Of a stretch of DNA of 64,000 nucleotides, positions 45,325 to 54,363 are shown in pieces. The stretch is taken from the NCBI GenBank assembly GCA_033791545.1, contig JASJGL010000062.1, positions 56,310 through 120,309 of the forward strand, given 5' to 3'. The notes below the pieces were generated by a model. It was not told the origin of the DNA. It worked only from the letters and a program-made list of their open reading frames with translations, and did no database searches. The position numbers and the translations under genes are program-made. Every line of letters starts with the position of its first letter. Positions within the stretch are counted from its first letter, which is position 1. This DNA is from Antarcticimicrobium sp033791545 (GTDB lineage: Bacteria; Pseudomonadota; Alphaproteobacteria; Rhodobacterales; Rhodobacteraceae).

Positions 45325-45553
45325 GGGGCCTCCGCTTGTCGTCTTTTCCAGATGATAGAGCAGGCGAACGCCCTTGTCGCGGGGGGGCGATGCCAAGTCC
45401 TCGGCGTGGTTTGGGTGGCACAACTTTGTCGGTTAATATTATTGATATTTCAACTTTAAATGGATACGGAAAAGCTGTCACTTTTTTCGCCGCTTTCGAA
45501 CCTATGCGGGGCGGCGATTGCCAAGGTTATTGTCCGTGTATCGGAGTATTTGC

Positions 45554-46030
45554 GTGAATTTTGGATTTGATGTCGAGGACGCCGTATCAGTCGCATCGCG
45601 GGCCAGCAGCGACATGACCGGGGTCTCTGTCATTGTCGCTGCGGTGGCGGTTCTTGGATTTTTCGGCCGGCTGATCTTTGTTGCCTATGGGGATCGTCTG
45701 GGGGATCTGAACCCCTTGCGTGGGGTCTCGGGCTGGGGGATGATCGGTGTTGCTGCAGCCCTTTTTGCCGGTGGGCTTGTGATGACTGGGAAACATCGCT
45801 CTGCGATTACCGCCTTCAAGGCGAGGCTTGTTGATCCTTTTGTTGTCTCTGTCCTGAAAAAGGATAGCTGCGATGTCTCGAGCGAAAAATACTGTGTCGT
45901 CGTGTTCGAGGAGAATCGGGAGATTTTCGTGAACTGGTATGATCGCAGGGTGTCCATGTTCAAGATCGTCAATAAACTGGACTTCAACCCGGTACGGGTG
46001 TCGCCCCATCCGGTGGCGCGGGCGCGCTGA
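45554..46030 (+). CDS. small two-helix membrane protein of unknown function
   Basis: 158 residues from a GTG with GGAG nine bases upstream. Two membrane helices (VSVIVAAVAVLGFFG, GMIGVAAALFAGGLVMTG) and a C-terminal domain rich in Val, Phe and Lys (SEKYCVVVFEENREIF, MFKIVNKLDFNPVRV) facing the cytosol or periplasm. Codon use is less GC-rich than neighbours. It ends about 60 bases before an IS3 remnant, so it may belong to an acquired segment. No family recognised. Confidence 0.6.
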   Translation: MNFGFDVEDAVSVASRASSDMTGVSVIVAAVAVLGFFGRLIFVAYGDRLGDLNPLRGVSGWGMIGVAAALFAGGLVMTGKHRSAITAFKARLVDPFVVSVLKKDSCDVSSEKYCVVVFEENREIFVNWYDRRVSMFKIVNKLDFNPVRVSPHPVARAR

Positions 46031-46350
46031 CAACGACGGGCGAGGCCGGGCGGTCTGCCAAGCTGCTGCCGGTTTCGTGGATGACAACTTAAGCTTTCAT
46101 CGCTCTCTTCTCGTATTGCATAGGGCTTGGATATCCGATGGTCGGGTGGCGACGCGTCGGGTTGTCGATGCGGTCGATGCAATCGAGAACATCGGCGCGC
46201 ACCTGATTGCCGGTGCGGTAGACTTTGCGCTTCATATCGGGATCGCACCAGCCTTACGGCGATTGAGCGTATCATTTTAGGATGACCGGTTCGTGGTCTT
46301 GTATTTGGATGGGGTCAAACTGCTCAACGCGCCCCGCTATCGTGCTGGAT
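46031..46350. other. 320-bp region holding an IS3 remnant
   Basis: Contains the C-terminal remnant of an IS3-family transposase (46089-46235, minus) and the probable IS end: after the transposase stop the minus strand continues with GTTGTC then CCACGAAACCGG, as at IS3-type ends. Nothing else recognisable. Confidence 0.6.
46089..46235 (-). pseudogene. C-terminal fragment of an IS3-family transposase (OrfB)
   Basis: 48 codons reading MKRKVYRTGNQVRADV..., with NPTRRHPTIGYPSPMQYE and the stop, which is the classic integrase tail of IS3-family OrfB (usual form NP-x-RRHST-x-GYLSP). A stop codon interrupts the frame just upstream, and the DDE catalytic core is absent. It marks an old insertion at the left border of the Pot/glycosyltransferase region. 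Confidence 0.85.
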
Positions 46351-47805
46351 TCATGAGGCGGATCCTTTACACGATTGGTGGAATAAAGCCAAAACAGCCC
46401 CTTCAAGGCGCGGATTTAAGGACGCGAAGCCAATGCCAAAGGCATCCAGAACGCGCAATGCGGCGCTGCGATGGCCGGTTTCATCCTCACGCGCCAATCC
46501 TTTTTGTGCCATTTTGACGGCCATGGATCGGATCGGTTCGGGCGGGAAGGGGACCGCCCACCGCCGCGGCATTTTCAAACGCGTGCGTTCGGTATCCGCG
46601 CCTTCCAAGAGATCCAGCATGGTCAAGGCGGCAAAGCGACTGGCGGAAACACCCTGTCCGGTGAAGCCCATCGCGTAGGCCAGCTGACCACCATAGGCCA
46701 AACCGGAGAAGAAGGTCGTGCGCGCCGAGGAGTCTATGATGCCCCCCCATGCGTAGTCGAACCGGACATCCGCGAGGGGCGGGAAGGCGGCGGCAAATTG
46801 ACCGGCCAACCGTTTGAAAGTTTCCGCGCGCTGAAACAAGGCGTCACTGCGGTCGCTGCCATAGTGGTAGATCGCATCATACCCGGCCCAGAGCATCCGA
46901 TTGTCTCTGGTCTTGCGGAAATAATGAAATTGGTTGCCGCTGTCCGCGATGCCATAGCGGTCGGTCCACCCGATACTGGCCCATTGGACCTCGCTCATTG
47001 GTTCGCTCACAAGCGAGTAATCAAAGATCGGGATGAAGGACATGCGCAGGCGCTTGAGTAAGGGCGTGGCCGCGTTTGTCGCCAGGATCACCTGTTTGGC
47101 GCGGATCGCCGCTTGGGTCGTGTCGAGCTTGAGGGCGGCGCCGTCGCGGGACAGCTTGGTGACGCCGCTGTGTTCGTAAATGGTCACGCCCTGTTCCATA
47201 CAGACCCGGCGCAGTTCAGACACGGTGCGACCGGGGTCCACCAGCGCATAATTCGGTTCAAACAGACCGGCAGAATACACCGGGCTGTTGAGCTTTTCCG
47301 CCAAGGCCGGGCCGGAGAGCAGGCTGTGCGCGATGCCAAAGCTGGCATAACCGCGCGCCATCTCCCGCAACCCTTCCGCTTGCCAAGGCGTTGCCGCGAC
47401 GTTGAGTTTGCCGGAGCGCTCGAACCCCGCATCCATGCCATAGCGATCAAGGTCTTGCTCATAGTGATCAAGGTTCTCGCGCCCGAGTCGGATCAGCTGG
47501 TCTGCCTCGGCTTTGTGACGGGTGAGCGTGTTGGATACGCCATGCGAAATGGAGGGCGCACAAAAGCCGCCATTGCGCCCGCTGGCATCCTGGCCGCATC
47601 GCTTGGCCTCAAGCAGGACAATGGTGGCGTCGGGGTGATGTTCGCGGGCCTTCAAGGCGCTCCACAAGCCGGTAAAGCCGCCGCCGACAATCGCCAAATC
47701 ACAGGACACATCGAAGGTGGCCGGGGGGCAATCGGGCGTTTGTGGTGCCGTGGTTGTCCAAAACGGAACGGGTTGGGCGTTGCTCAGCCGGATGTCGCTT
47801 GTCAT
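46351..47805 (-). CDS. FAD-dependent amine oxidase, PuuB/DAO-like
   Basis: 484 residues. N-terminal FAD Rossmann motif CDLAIVGGGFTGLWSALKA, then LLEAKRCGQDASGRNGGF, matching gamma-glutamylputrescine oxidase PuuB and related DAO-family enzymes. MGFTGQGVSASRFAALTMLDLL is the C-terminal FAD segment. It would oxidise a primary or secondary amine to an aldehyde, releasing H2O2 and ammonia or amine. It is the last gene of the long minus-strand operon, overlapping the 46-residue peptide gene by 4 bases, two genes below the aldehyde dehydrogenase. Substrate unknown, perhaps a conjugated polyamine. Confidence 0.88.
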   Translation of the reverse strand: MTSDIRLSNAQPVPFWTTTAPQTPDCPPATFDVSCDLAIVGGGFTGLWSALKAREHHPDATIVLLEAKRCGQDASGRNGGFCAPSISHGVSNTLTRHKAEADQLIRLGRENLDHYEQDLDRYGMDAGFERSGKLNVAATPWQAEGLREMARGYASFGIAHSLLSGPALAEKLNSPVYSAGLFEPNYALVDPGRTVSELRRVCMEQGVTIYEHSGVTKLSRDGAALKLDTTQAAIRAKQVILATNAATPLLKRLRMSFIPIFDYSLVSEPMSEVQWASIGWTDRYGIADSGNQFHYFRKTRDNRMLWAGYDAIYHYGSDRSDALFQRAETFKRLAGQFAAAFPPLADVRFDYAWGGIIDSSARTTFFSGLAYGGQLAYAMGFTGQGVSASRFAALTMLDLLEGADTERTRLKMPRRWAVPFPPEPIRSMAVKMAQKGLAREDETGHRSAALRVLDAFGIGFASLNPRLEGAVLALFHQSCKGSAS

Positions 47806-47942
47806 CGTGGCCCTCCTGATGTGAGCAGAGGCTGCTCCAAAGCCGCAAGTTCAGCTTGGGACTTCATGCCCGTGATTTCGTCCCCATCCACCTCGACACT
47901 GGCCACGTCGATGTCGTCGAAATAAAGGTCGCGCGTGCGCAT
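47802..47942 (-). CDS. 46-residue peptide between ALDH and amine oxidase genes
   Basis: MRTRDLYFDDIDVASVEV... , no membrane segment, net acidic. Its stop overlaps the amine-oxidase start in an ATGA, and it starts 19 bases after the aldehyde dehydrogenase stop, so it fills the only gap of that size in the operon. An in-frame upstream ATG would extend it to 66 codons into the ALDH gene. No family recognised; it may be a translated spacer or a small subunit. Confidence 0.5.
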   Translation of the reverse strand: MRTRDLYFDDIDVASVEVDGDEITGMKSQAELAALEQPLLTSGGPR

Positions 47943-47961
47943 GATCTGCTGCCTACCGCCG

Positions 47962-49467
47962 TTAGGAAATTTTGCGCCCGCCTGCGTCGAGAAACCAGTC
48001 ATCCGGGTAGGGATACCACCAGTCTTGGCGCACAGGTTTGTGATCCAGGATCACCATTTTCGAGCGGCGGAAGGTATCAAGCCCCATCCGCCCCAACTCG
48101 CGCCCGATGCCGGAGTTTTTCCAGCCGCCAAAGGGCAGGGCGTCATTGTCGATCATCGGGTTGTTGATCCAGACCATCCCGGCCTCAAGCCGTTCATGGG
48201 CCTCATGCGCTTCTTCGAGTGAGGTGGTGAAAATCGACGCCCCCAGACCAAAGTCAGACGCGTTCGCCCCGGCAATGGCGGCGTCAAAATCCGGCACCCG
48301 CAGAATGGCGGCGACGGGGCCGAAACATTCCTCGTTGAGGATGGCCATTTCTGTGGTGCAATCGGTCAGAATGGTCGGCTCATAAAACCAGCCGGTATTA
48401 TGCGCAGGCGGCACGCGCCCGCCGCAGACAAGCGTGGCGCCTTTGGCGATGGCGTCGGCGACAAGGCGTTCCACCTTGCCACGGGCGGCTTTGCTGACCA
48501 GCGGCCCGATCTCCGACTTGTCCAGGCCGTTGCCGATGCGAAGCCGCGCGGTTTCCGCCTTGAACGCCGCGACGAAGGCGTCATGCACCGCATCGACGAC
48601 GTAGAGCCGCTCGGTCGAGGTGCAGACCTGACCGGTCATGTGGAACGCGCCGGTTACGGCCCCCGCTGCGGCAACCTCGATCGGGGCATGGGCGGAGATG
48701 ATCATCGGGTCAGAGCCGCCCGCCTCGATCACCGCCGGTTTGAGTTTGGACGCGGCGGCCATGGCCACGGCCTGACCGGCGGCGACGGAGCCGGTGAAAG
48801 CCACCGCATGGGTGCGTTTGCTGGCGACCAGCGCCTTGCCAACCTCGGCCCCGCCGGGAAGGCAGGCCACAAGGCCGTCCGGCAAGGTGCGGAAAACCTT
48901 CATGAATTCCAGCGTCGATAGGGTTGTCGCCTCGGCCGGTTTGACGACGCAGCCGTTCCCCGCCGCCAAGGACGCGGCAACGGTCCAACACATCAGCAAC
49001 ACCGGAAAGTTGAAGGGCATGATGTGAACCGAGATGCCAAGCGGTTCATATTTGGCAAATTGCAGCGAGCCGATCTGGGTGGTGCCGGCCACTTTTCCGG
49101 CCTCGTCGCGCGCCATTTCCGCATAATAGCGAAAGATCGGCGCGCAATTGGCAAGTTCGCCGATGGCTTCGGGATAGGGCTTGCCCATCTCGCGGCTCAT
49201 CACGGTGGCGCAATGGGTCAGGTCCGTGGTCTCGATAAAATTGGCCAGAGCGTGCAACATCTTGGCGCGGCTTTTGGCATCTGTCGCCTGCCATTTGGAT
49301 TGGGCCGCCGCAACAGCGGTCAGAGCCGTGTCGATTTCCGATGCCGTCACCTCCGCGCGCTGACCGACGACCTCAAGCGTGGCCGGGTCGATCACATCCT
49401 GTGCCCCCCCTGCGCTTGCGGGAAAGTCAGGGGAGACGAAATAGCATGCGTTGAGAATGTCAGTCAT
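47962..49467 (-). CDS. NAD(P)-dependent aldehyde dehydrogenase
   Basis: 501 residues, full length. ALDH landmarks: MPFNFPVLLMCW, CVVKPAE (cofactor Lys), AFTGSVAAG, catalytic Glu in IEAGGSDP, catalytic Cys in GQVCTSTERL, ILNEECFGPV. It oxidises an aldehyde to an acid, as PuuC does after PuuB. It therefore fits as the step after the FAD oxidase of the same operon. Overlaps the kinase gene upstream by 8 bases. Closest subfamily looks succinate-semialdehyde/lactaldehyde-like, not decided. Confidence 0.93.
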   Translation of the reverse strand: MTDILNACYFVSPDFPASAGGAQDVIDPATLEVVGQRAEVTASEIDTALTAVAAAQSKWQATDAKSRAKMLHALANFIETTDLTHCATVMSREMGKPYPEAIGELANCAPIFRYYAEMARDEAGKVAGTTQIGSLQFAKYEPLGISVHIMPFNFPVLLMCWTVAASLAAGNGCVVKPAEATTLSTLEFMKVFRTLPDGLVACLPGGAEVGKALVASKRTHAVAFTGSVAAGQAVAMAAASKLKPAVIEAGGSDPMIISAHAPIEVAAAGAVTGAFHMTGQVCTSTERLYVVDAVHDAFVAAFKAETARLRIGNGLDKSEIGPLVSKAARGKVERLVADAIAKGATLVCGGRVPPAHNTGWFYEPTILTDCTTEMAILNEECFGPVAAILRVPDFDAAIAGANASDFGLGASIFTTSLEEAHEAHERLEAGMVWINNPMIDNDALPFGGWKNSGIGRELGRMGLDTFRRSKMVILDHKPVRQDWWYPYPDDWFLDAGGRKIS

Positions 49468-50506
49468 AGCGGTATCCTTGCGTAGTCATCCGCGAAAGTG
49501 CGGGTCCAGCGTCGCGCCAACCGGGCAAGCTCTGGTCAATAAACTCTGCGATGTCTTGCAGATCGGCGGCCAGCAAAGCGGCCTGCATCTGGCGCATTAC
49601 CCGCGGCAGGAAGACCAGATAGCTGGGCTTGCCATCGCGTTTGCACAGACGCAGGAATTGCCCGGCCAAGCGGGTGTGCCGCTGCGCCGCCAGAAGGTGA
49701 TAGCGGTGCAGGATCTCATCGCGACTGCCGCAACGTGCCGGGATCGCGGCCAGATACCGATCCAACATGGCCTGTTCCAACCCCGGCGCCAAATCGCGGC
49801 GGGCGTCTTGCAGCAGCGACATGAGGTCATATTCCCCCGCGCCGCGCAGGCCGTCCTGAAAGTCGAGCAGGCCACAGCGCGCCACGCCGTCGCGATCCGC
49901 CAACACCATCAAGTTGTCGATGTGAAAATCGCGCAAAACCAAGGCGTTCAACTGTCGGTCCAGCGGCGCAAGGGCCGTGTCCCACAGCCGGGAAAATCGT
50001 GCATCGAACACGGTCTCGTCCAGATCGGGGCGAAACGCCGGGACGAACCAATGCGAAAACCGCGACACTTCTTCAAGCAGAACCGCCCGGTCATAGGCGG
50101 GAACGGTGACCTCGGTCGCTGACGTCTGGCTGTGCAGATGTACCAAAGCATCAATCGCCAGCGCATAAAGCTCGGTTTCGTCATGCCCGGATTTCAGCAG
50201 GTTACCATAGGTCGCCGTGCCAAAATCCTCGATCAACGCGAGCCCGACCGCGGGATCGGCCCCCACAACCCGTGGTGCGCTGAGGCCCAAGCCGGCGAGA
50301 TGGCGCGCCAACCGCAGGAAGGAGGCAAAGCCCACCGGGTCGGTTCGGTCATCCATCAGCAGAAGCCCCGCGCCCATAAGGCGGAAATACCGCCGCGCGG
50401 AGGCATCGCCGGGGAGCGCCGTCACCGTGACGGCGGCCTGCCCATGACGCGCCAGAAACGAGGCGATGGGGGGATCAAGCTTGGGGAGCGCGCCGATCAC
50501 GGTCAT
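49460..50506 (-). CDS. APH-superfamily phosphotransferase (AmgK-like)
   Basis: 348 residues. LPGDASARRYFRLM near residue 30 is the nucleotide-loop equivalent seen in AmgK-type sugar kinases. LLLMDD and LALIEDFG follow, then the catalytic LRDFHIDNLM (Asp and Asn) and LLDFQDG (metal-binding DFG-like). AmgK phosphorylates MurNAc/GlcNAc at the anomeric carbon. In this operon it could phosphorylate a sugar released from a glycoconjugate, or an alcohol on the imported compound. Overlaps the cupin gene by 4 bases and the ALDH gene by 8. Confidence 0.85.
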   Translation of the reverse strand: MTVIGALPKLDPPIASFLARHGQAAVTVTALPGDASARRYFRLMGAGLLLMDDRTDPVGFASFLRLARHLAGLGLSAPRVVGADPAVGLALIEDFGTATYGNLLKSGHDETELYALAIDALVHLHSQTSATEVTVPAYDRAVLLEEVSRFSHWFVPAFRPDLDETVFDARFSRLWDTALAPLDRQLNALVLRDFHIDNLMVLADRDGVARCGLLDFQDGLRGAGEYDLMSLLQDARRDLAPGLEQAMLDRYLAAIPARCGSRDEILHRYHLLAAQRHTRLAGQFLRLCKRDGKPSYLVFLPRVMRQMQAALLAADLQDIAEFIDQSLPGWRDAGPALSRMTTQGYRYD

Positions 50507-50847
50507 CGGATCATGTAGACCTTCTTGATGGTCTCATGCACGGTGCAGACGCCCTTCCAGTCCTTCGGGAAAAACGCTGCCGTGTCGGGGGTGATCTCGA
50601 TTACGTCACCACTTTCATGGACATAGGTGCAGCGCCCCTCGAGGAAATGGCAGAACTCGTCAGAGGTCACATGGCAGTCCCATTTTCCGGGGGTGCAAAT
50701 CCACAGACCGCATTCAGACTGCCCCTCGGGCCCCTTGTGCATCACCACGCCGCTGACGTGGGACTCGCCCTCGATCATGGTGGGAATGATGCCCCAATCG
50801 ACGGTCTCTGTGACCGCAGTGGGGTTTTTCAAAACAGGTGTTGTCAT
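50503..50847 (-). CDS. cupin_3 (EutQ/DUF861-like) protein, first of a pair
   Basis: 114 residues, one beta-barrel. CGLWICTPGKWDCHVTSDEFCHFLEG and the ending TVHETIKKVYM give the cupin_3 fold. The metal-ligand pattern is reduced (Glu and His only), as in non-catalytic or sugar-binding cupins. The paralogous cupin gene lies 12 bases upstream, and the kinase gene overlaps it downstream. Role in the operon unknown: an isomerase, binding protein or sensor are possible. Confidence 0.85.
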   Translation of the reverse strand: MTTPVLKNPTAVTETVDWGIIPTMIEGESHVSGVVMHKGPEGQSECGLWICTPGKWDCHVTSDEFCHFLEGRCTYVHESGDVIEITPDTAAFFPKDWKGVCTVHETIKKVYMIR

Positions 50848-50859
50848 CTCTCAAGTCCC

Positions 50860-51219
50860 TTAGGCGAGCATGTAGCTGTTGCGGGTTGTCTCATAGATTT
50901 CGGCTTCCCCGGTCCAACCGGCCTTGAACACCACGGCGGTGCCCGGGGTGATGTCGATCACCTCGCCGTCGTCGTTGCGGTATTGGGCGCGACCGGAGAT
51001 GAAGTAGCAAAACTCATCCCGGGGCAGCGAGAGCCGCCATCTGCCGGGTGTGCAGACCCAGATGCCGGTTTCGGGGCTGTTGTTCGGACCTTTGAACAGC
51101 AGCCGACCAGTGGACTGCGACGCCCCGGCAAGGGCATCGGGCTGCGCGCCCCAATCGGCGAGATCATCAAACGAGGCGGCGCCATGGATATGCGGCGCGG
51201 AGGAAGACAGGTTTGTCAT
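50860..51219 (-). CDS. cupin_3 protein, second of the pair
   Basis: 119 residues, paralogue of the next gene. Corresponding motif GIWVCTPGRWRLSLPRDEFCYFISG and end YETTRNSYML; the shared CTPG, DEFC and ET-x5-YM positions align without gaps. Differences around the pocket (ArgTrpArg versus LysTrpAsp) suggest distinct ligands or a heterodimer. Overlaps the glycosyltransferase gene by 4 bases. Confidence 0.85.
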   Translation of the reverse strand: MTNLSSSAPHIHGAASFDDLADWGAQPDALAGASQSTGRLLFKGPNNSPETGIWVCTPGRWRLSLPRDEFCYFISGRAQYRNDDGEVIDITPGTAVVFKAGWTGEAEIYETTRNSYMLA

Positions 51220-52493
51220 GCCACCAGCCCCGCCAAAAGTTTCGCGGCTTTCACCGGGCCTTCGCAGGATTGCATATGCTTGGAGATCGTTTGCAATCGA
51301 TCCGCCATCTTCGCGTCGGTCAGGCAGGCTTCGATCTTGGCGATCAGTTCTTCATCGCTCCACTCATAGCGATCGGAGCGGAAGCCATAGCCGGTTTCCT
51401 GTACGCGCATTGCGTTGTCGTGACCGTCCCAGACATAGGGCATGATGATCGCGGGTTTGCCGAAGTACAGGCATTCGGTGAAGGAGTTGTTGCCGCCATG
51501 GTGGATCACCGCGTCGACCTGCGGGATCACGGAGGGCTGCGGATACCAGCTTTCGATGATCACGTTGGGCGGAATGTCGGAGTATTCGTCTTTGTAGTCA
51601 CCGACGTTGAACAGGGCCCGATAGCGAGTCTTGCCGATCAGCGTGATCAGCCGCTTCAACAGATCGGTGTCGCCCGAGCCAAGTGAGCCGAAGGAGACAT
51701 AGAGCAACGGCCCGTCATTGTTGGCGGCGAATTGCGGCACCTCATAGGGGGCATCTTCGCGCACGCAGCCTTCGAGATACTGGAACCGCGCCGGGTCAAG
51801 CGGGGTCTCGCGCTTGTAGGTCAGCGGTTGCGGATAGAGCAGCAGGTTCATGTAGGGAGAGGCTTCGAAAAACTCGCCGATCTTGTAGGCGTCCTCGCCA
51901 CACTCCGCGAGGAAGGCGTTAAAATCCGCATGGATCGGGGCGATGACCTCCTCGAATTTGGCGCGAAACGCCGCGTGACCTTCGGTGTCGTTTTCCGACA
52001 TGCCGGAGAGGTGCGGTGGGATGGCCGGGTCTTCGATTTCGTTTTCCGAGCACGAAATGATCCGCACCCACGGTACGCCATATTGTTTGATCGCCGGGAA
52101 CAGGATGACATTGTCCACGGCAATCACGTCGGGTTTGATCCGGTCCAGAACCGCGGGCAGATCCTTTTGCGCCCATTTGGCGCTGTCGACGATCGCTTCC
52201 CAACATTCCTTGACGTAGTTGTCGATCTGATCAATCGGCGCTTTGCGGAAATTGGGGATGTGACCGTTGATGAAATCTTCCCAGAATTTCGCCATTTGCT
52301 CGGGCGGCATGGGTTCGGACAGGGCCACGGGATGGGCCTCGAATCCGTAGCCTTGATAGATTTCGACAAAGCCCGGATCGGAGAGGAACACCACTTTATG
52401 TCCCATTTTGGTCAAGGCTTGTGCGATCCCGACCGAATTCAGCGCGGGGCCGTAGGCGGCTTCGGGGAAAAGGGCGAAGGTTTTCTGTTCCAT
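51216..52493 (-). CDS. GT1-family (UGT/MGT-like) glycosyltransferase A
   Basis: 425 residues, GT-B fold, cytosolic. Acceptor half 1-220 begins MEQKTFALFPEAAYGPALNSVGIA; donor half shows LYVSFGSLGSGDTD, the Pro-Gln-Pro of WYPQPSVIPQ, and the donor motif HHGGNNSFTECLYFGKP-x-IIMPYVWDGHDNA. This class uses NDP-sugars on small hydroxyl or amino acceptors. It sits 20 bases downstream of the ABC ATPase gene and overlaps the cupin gene by 4 bases. Its paralogue lies across the divergent promoter at 57490. Confidence 0.9.
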   Translation of the reverse strand: MEQKTFALFPEAAYGPALNSVGIAQALTKMGHKVVFLSDPGFVEIYQGYGFEAHPVALSEPMPPEQMAKFWEDFINGHIPNFRKAPIDQIDNYVKECWEAIVDSAKWAQKDLPAVLDRIKPDVIAVDNVILFPAIKQYGVPWVRIISCSENEIEDPAIPPHLSGMSENDTEGHAAFRAKFEEVIAPIHADFNAFLAECGEDAYKIGEFFEASPYMNLLLYPQPLTYKRETPLDPARFQYLEGCVREDAPYEVPQFAANNDGPLLYVSFGSLGSGDTDLLKRLITLIGKTRYRALFNVGDYKDEYSDIPPNVIIESWYPQPSVIPQVDAVIHHGGNNSFTECLYFGKPAIIMPYVWDGHDNAMRVQETGYGFRSDRYEWSDEELIAKIEACLTDAKMADRLQTISKHMQSCEGPVKAAKLLAGLVA

Positions 52494-52513
52494 GGTGACT
52501 CCTTTGACAGGGT

Positions 52514-53575
52514 TCAGTTCGGGAAAATGTGGGTGTCTTTGGCGGACCAGTGCACGGTGATGTTTTGGCCGACCTCTGGCGCATGGCCGTCCGCCTCATC
52601 CGCGGTCATCCGCGAAATCACCGGGTTGTCCGAGAGCGCCGTTTTGATGTGCAACAACAGGTCGAGGCCGTGATAGGCGAGCGCGACGATCTCGCCGCTC
52701 AACTGGTTGTCGCCGGTGCCGGTCACATGCAGTCGCTCCGGGCGGATGGCGGCGATGGCCGCACCTGTCTCATGGATCTCGGTCGCACTTTCTGATCGAA
52801 TGCGACTGCCATCCACGCCGACAAACCCGGTACCGTTTTTGTGGACGGGGAGGAAATTCATCACCCCGATAAAATCGGCGGCGAATTTGCTCTGCGGCGC
52901 CTCGTAAATCTCATGCGGGGTGCCGACCTGCAAAAGCGTGCCATCTTTCATGATGGCGATGCGGTCGGCCATGACCAAGGCCTCTTCTTGATCATGGGTC
53001 ACGACGATGAAGGTGATGCCGAATTCATGTTGCAGGCGTTTGAGTTCAAGCTGCATCTCGCTGCGCAGCTTTTTGTCCAGCGCGCCCAACGGTTCGTCGA
53101 GCAAAAGCACCTTGGGCCGTTTCACCAAGGCCCGCGCCAAGGCGACCCGTTGACGTTGCCCGCCCGAAAGCTGGTCGGGTTTGCGCTTGGCCAGATGGCC
53201 AAGCTGGATCACCTCAAGGATCTCGTTGACCCGTTCTCTGACCTCGGCTTTCGGCAGACGGTCCATTTCAAGGCCATAGGCGATGTTTTGCGCCACGCTC
53301 ATATGCGGAAACAGCGCGTAGGATTGAAACATCAGGTTCAAAGGGCGCTGGTTGGGGGAGAGCCCTGCAATGGAGATGCCTTCCAACGTGATGTCGCCGG
53401 CTGTGAGGTCCTCAAAGCCCGCGAGCATCCGCAGCAGCGTGGTTTTGCCACTGCCCGATGCGCCGAGGAGTGCGAAGAACTCATTCTTGTGGATGTCCAG
53501 CGACACCCTATCCACGGCTTGCACAGAGCCAAAGGTCTTGGAGACGTTTTGGATGCTTAAAAACGTTTGTGTCAT
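52514..53575 (-). CDS. Pot-type ABC transporter ATP-binding protein
   Basis: 353 residues, length and layout of PotA. Walker A LLGASGSGKTT, Q-loop, signature LSGGQRQRVALARAL, Walker B VLLLDEPLGALD, H-loop VVTHDQEEAL, then a TOBE-like C-terminal domain (~240-340). It powers import of the substrate captured by the binding protein at 55321. Overlaps the permease gene by 4 bases. Confidence 0.96.
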   Translation of the reverse strand: MTQTFLSIQNVSKTFGSVQAVDRVSLDIHKNEFFALLGASGSGKTTLLRMLAGFEDLTAGDITLEGISIAGLSPNQRPLNLMFQSYALFPHMSVAQNIAYGLEMDRLPKAEVRERVNEILEVIQLGHLAKRKPDQLSGGQRQRVALARALVKRPKVLLLDEPLGALDKKLRSEMQLELKRLQHEFGITFIVVTHDQEEALVMADRIAIMKDGTLLQVGTPHEIYEAPQSKFAADFIGVMNFLPVHKNGTGFVGVDGSRIRSESATEIHETGAAIAAIRPERLHVTGTGDNQLSGEIVALAYHGLDLLLHIKTALSDNPVISRMTADEADGHAPEVGQNITVHWSAKDTHIFPN

Positions 53576-54363
53576 TGGCCGGGCAAGCCTCCTTTGTTCA
53601 GCCGTTGGGAGAGGGCCAGTGCGATCACAGAGACCGCCATCACCAGCGTGGCCAAGGCGTTGATTTCAGGGGTCACCCCAAAGCGGATCATCGAGAAAAT
53701 CTGCATCGGCAGAGTGATCGAGGCGCGTCCGGCCCCGGCGGTGAAAAAGGCGATGATGAATTCGTCGACGGACAGCGTGAAGGCCAAAAGCGCCCCGGCG
53801 ATGATGGCGGGCATCAAGACCGGAATGATAACGCGTTTGAGGGTGGTGAAGGTCGAGGCTCCCAGATCGGTGGAGGCTTCGACAATCGACCAGTCAAAAT
53901 TTTTCAACCGCGCCCGCACCACGGCGCAGACAAAGGCCAGGTTGAACACCACATGGCTGACGATGATCGTGTGCAGCCCCATTTTCACGCCGATCAGCGA
54001 GAAAAAGGACAAAAGCGCGATGGCCAATACAATGTCGGGAATGATCATCGGTGCGAAAATGAGGGTTTCCAGCCATTTGCCGTTGCGCCGACGAATTTCG
54101 ACGCCGATGGCCAGAAGGCTCCCCAAGGCGGTCGACAACAGGGTCGAGAAAATTGCCACGATCAAAGTGTTGCCTGCGGCTTTCAGGATGTCATCATTCT
54201 CAAGCAGCGCGCCGTACCATTTGAAGGAAAACCCGGTCCAGGCCGTGGGCAGCCCGCCTTCGTTGAAGGACAGGCCAACCAGCACCGAAATCGGGATGTA
54301 GAGAAAGGCAAAGATCACACCGAGGATAAGCAACATCAGGCGGAAGGTGTTGCGATCAGCCAT
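53572..54363 (-). CDS. Pot-type ABC transporter permease (PotC-like)
   Basis: 263 residues, six membrane helices, with the EAA loop EASTDLGASTFTTLKRVIIP that docks on the ATPase. Second of the two permeases. Overlaps the PotB-like gene by 8 bases and the ATPase gene by 4. Confidence 0.94.
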   Translation of the reverse strand: MADRNTFRLMLLILGVIFAFLYIPISVLVGLSFNEGGLPTAWTGFSFKWYGALLENDDILKAAGNTLIVAIFSTLLSTALGSLLAIGVEIRRRNGKWLETLIFAPMIIPDIVLAIALLSFFSLIGVKMGLHTIIVSHVVFNLAFVCAVVRARLKNFDWSIVEASTDLGASTFTTLKRVIIPVLMPAIIAGALLAFTLSVDEFIIAFFTAGAGRASITLPMQIFSMIRFGVTPEINALATLVMAVSVIALALSQRLNKGGLPGQ

